Below, piece by piece: positions 14,301 through 14,367 of a stretch of DNA of 14,367 nucleotides. The position numbers and the translations under genes are program-made. Below the pieces are notes generated by a model. The model was not told the DNA's origin. It saw nothing but the letters and a program-made list of their open reading frames with translations, and ran no database searches. Positions within the stretch are counted from its first letter, which is position 1. Each line of letters starts with the position of its first letter. The DNA is from JBAYHN01 sp041666125 (GTDB taxonomy: Bacteria > Patescibacteriota > Gracilibacteria > UBA1369 > UM-FILTER-53-11), in contig JBAYHN010000033.1 in NCBI GenBank assembly GCA_041666125.1, positions 1-14,367 on the forward strand, written 5' to 3'.

Positions 14301-14367
14301 ATAATTTGAATATTTTTGCGTGGCCAATTTTTGTTGGCAGCGCGAAGCATAGTTTTCCTCCGACATT
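14299..14367 (-). CDS. aroB: C-terminal end of probable 3-dehydroquinate synthase (partial)
   Basis: On the minus strand a frame runs in from the right edge and ends at TGA (14301-14299), giving 22 residues. The sequence NVGGKLCFALPTKIG followed by HAKIFKL resembles the usual C-terminal strand pair of AroB, where DKK, a gly-containing turn, a hydrophobic strand (R-F-V-L-L type) and K-I-G-x-A-x-I occur. AroB makes 3-dehydroquinate from DAHP, step 2 of the shikimate pathway, so it fits the next gene in the operon. The stop overlaps a possible ATG of the next frame as ATGA (14302-14299). Only 22 residues are visible, so the identification relies on this short match plus context. Confidence 0.55.
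   Translation of the reverse strand, partial: NVGGKLCFALPTKIGHAKIFKL

Noticed and set aside
13635..14309. 224-aa open frame on the plus strand opposite aroA-aroK
   Set aside because: It lies wholly antisense to conserved EPSP synthase sequence, has no start signals or domain pattern, and its composition looks like a mirror of the Lys-rich coding strand.
12548..14350. Longest aroA-aroK frame starting at 14350 with GGAGG upstream
   Set aside because: The extra 20 residues overlap the aroB-like C-terminus, where GGAGG encodes Gly-Gly. The family N-terminus and a separate GAGGT support 14290.
1..14367. Possible UGA recoding (Gracilibacteria-type code), because all complete genes end in TAA or TAG
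   Set aside because: Core genes are full length under the standard code with no need for in-frame TGA, and the aroB-like tail at 14299-14367 ends sensibly at TGA. Absence of TGA stops in ten genes can be chance.
1..14367. tRNA, rRNA, riboswitch or CRISPR array
   Set aside because: I saw no cloverleaf, conserved rRNA segment, known riboswitch core or regularly spaced repeats in the gaps between genes, all of which are shorter than about 180 bases.

Overview
The window looks like a chromosomal segment of a bacterium with a small, AT-leaning genome. I would guess the candidate phyla radiation (Patescibacteria), possibly a Peregrinibacteria-like lineage. The reasons are near-universal absence of Shine-Dalgarno sequences, very tight gene packing, a PrmC with NLPY instead of NPPY, large envelope proteins of unknown function, and lysine-rich proteins. 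This placement is an inference from style, not from a marker search. The standard genetic code fits: the genes read through as full-length families, most end in TAA or TAG, and one partial gene appears to end in TGA.

Layout from left to right. Positions 1-305 hold the tail of an unidentified gene, an imperfect 78-bp inverted repeat that overlaps its stop codon, and a possible promoter. At 306-899 (+) lies an orphan 197-aa protein. It converges on a minus-strand S41 carboxy-terminal processing protease with N-terminal SLH repeats and a PDZ domain (926-2623). That protease is transcribed divergently from a 786-aa membrane-anchored or secreted protein with a FecR-like domain (2795-5155). The intergenic region between them carries a perfect consensus sigma70-type promoter on the plus strand, a weaker one on the minus strand, and an inverted repeat midway between their -35 boxes.

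Next comes a plus-strand information-processing cluster: gyrB, rpsU (bS21), prmC and prfA. PrmC methylates the GGQ glutamine of RF1, the product of the next gene, so that pair is functionally linked. A good promoter inside the end of prfA then drives two unrecognised genes. One encodes a 478-aa protein with an N-terminal CBM48/E-set-like domain and a Gly/Ala-rich hydrophobic stretch, and the other a 78-aa helical protein.

The right end is a minus-strand biosynthetic operon. It contains the last codons of a probable aroB, an aroA-aroK fusion (EPSP synthase plus shikimate kinase in one chain), and nadB (L-aspartate oxidase). Together these cover several shikimate-pathway steps and the first step of de novo NAD synthesis. 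This operon meets the preceding plus-strand operon tail to tail with only 3 bases between stop codons.

Most of the window is recognisable core biology. The least explained parts are the FecR-like/SLH-protease divergent pair, the CBM-like two-gene unit, and the left 900 bases. I saw no tRNA, rRNA, CRISPR array or transposase gene.
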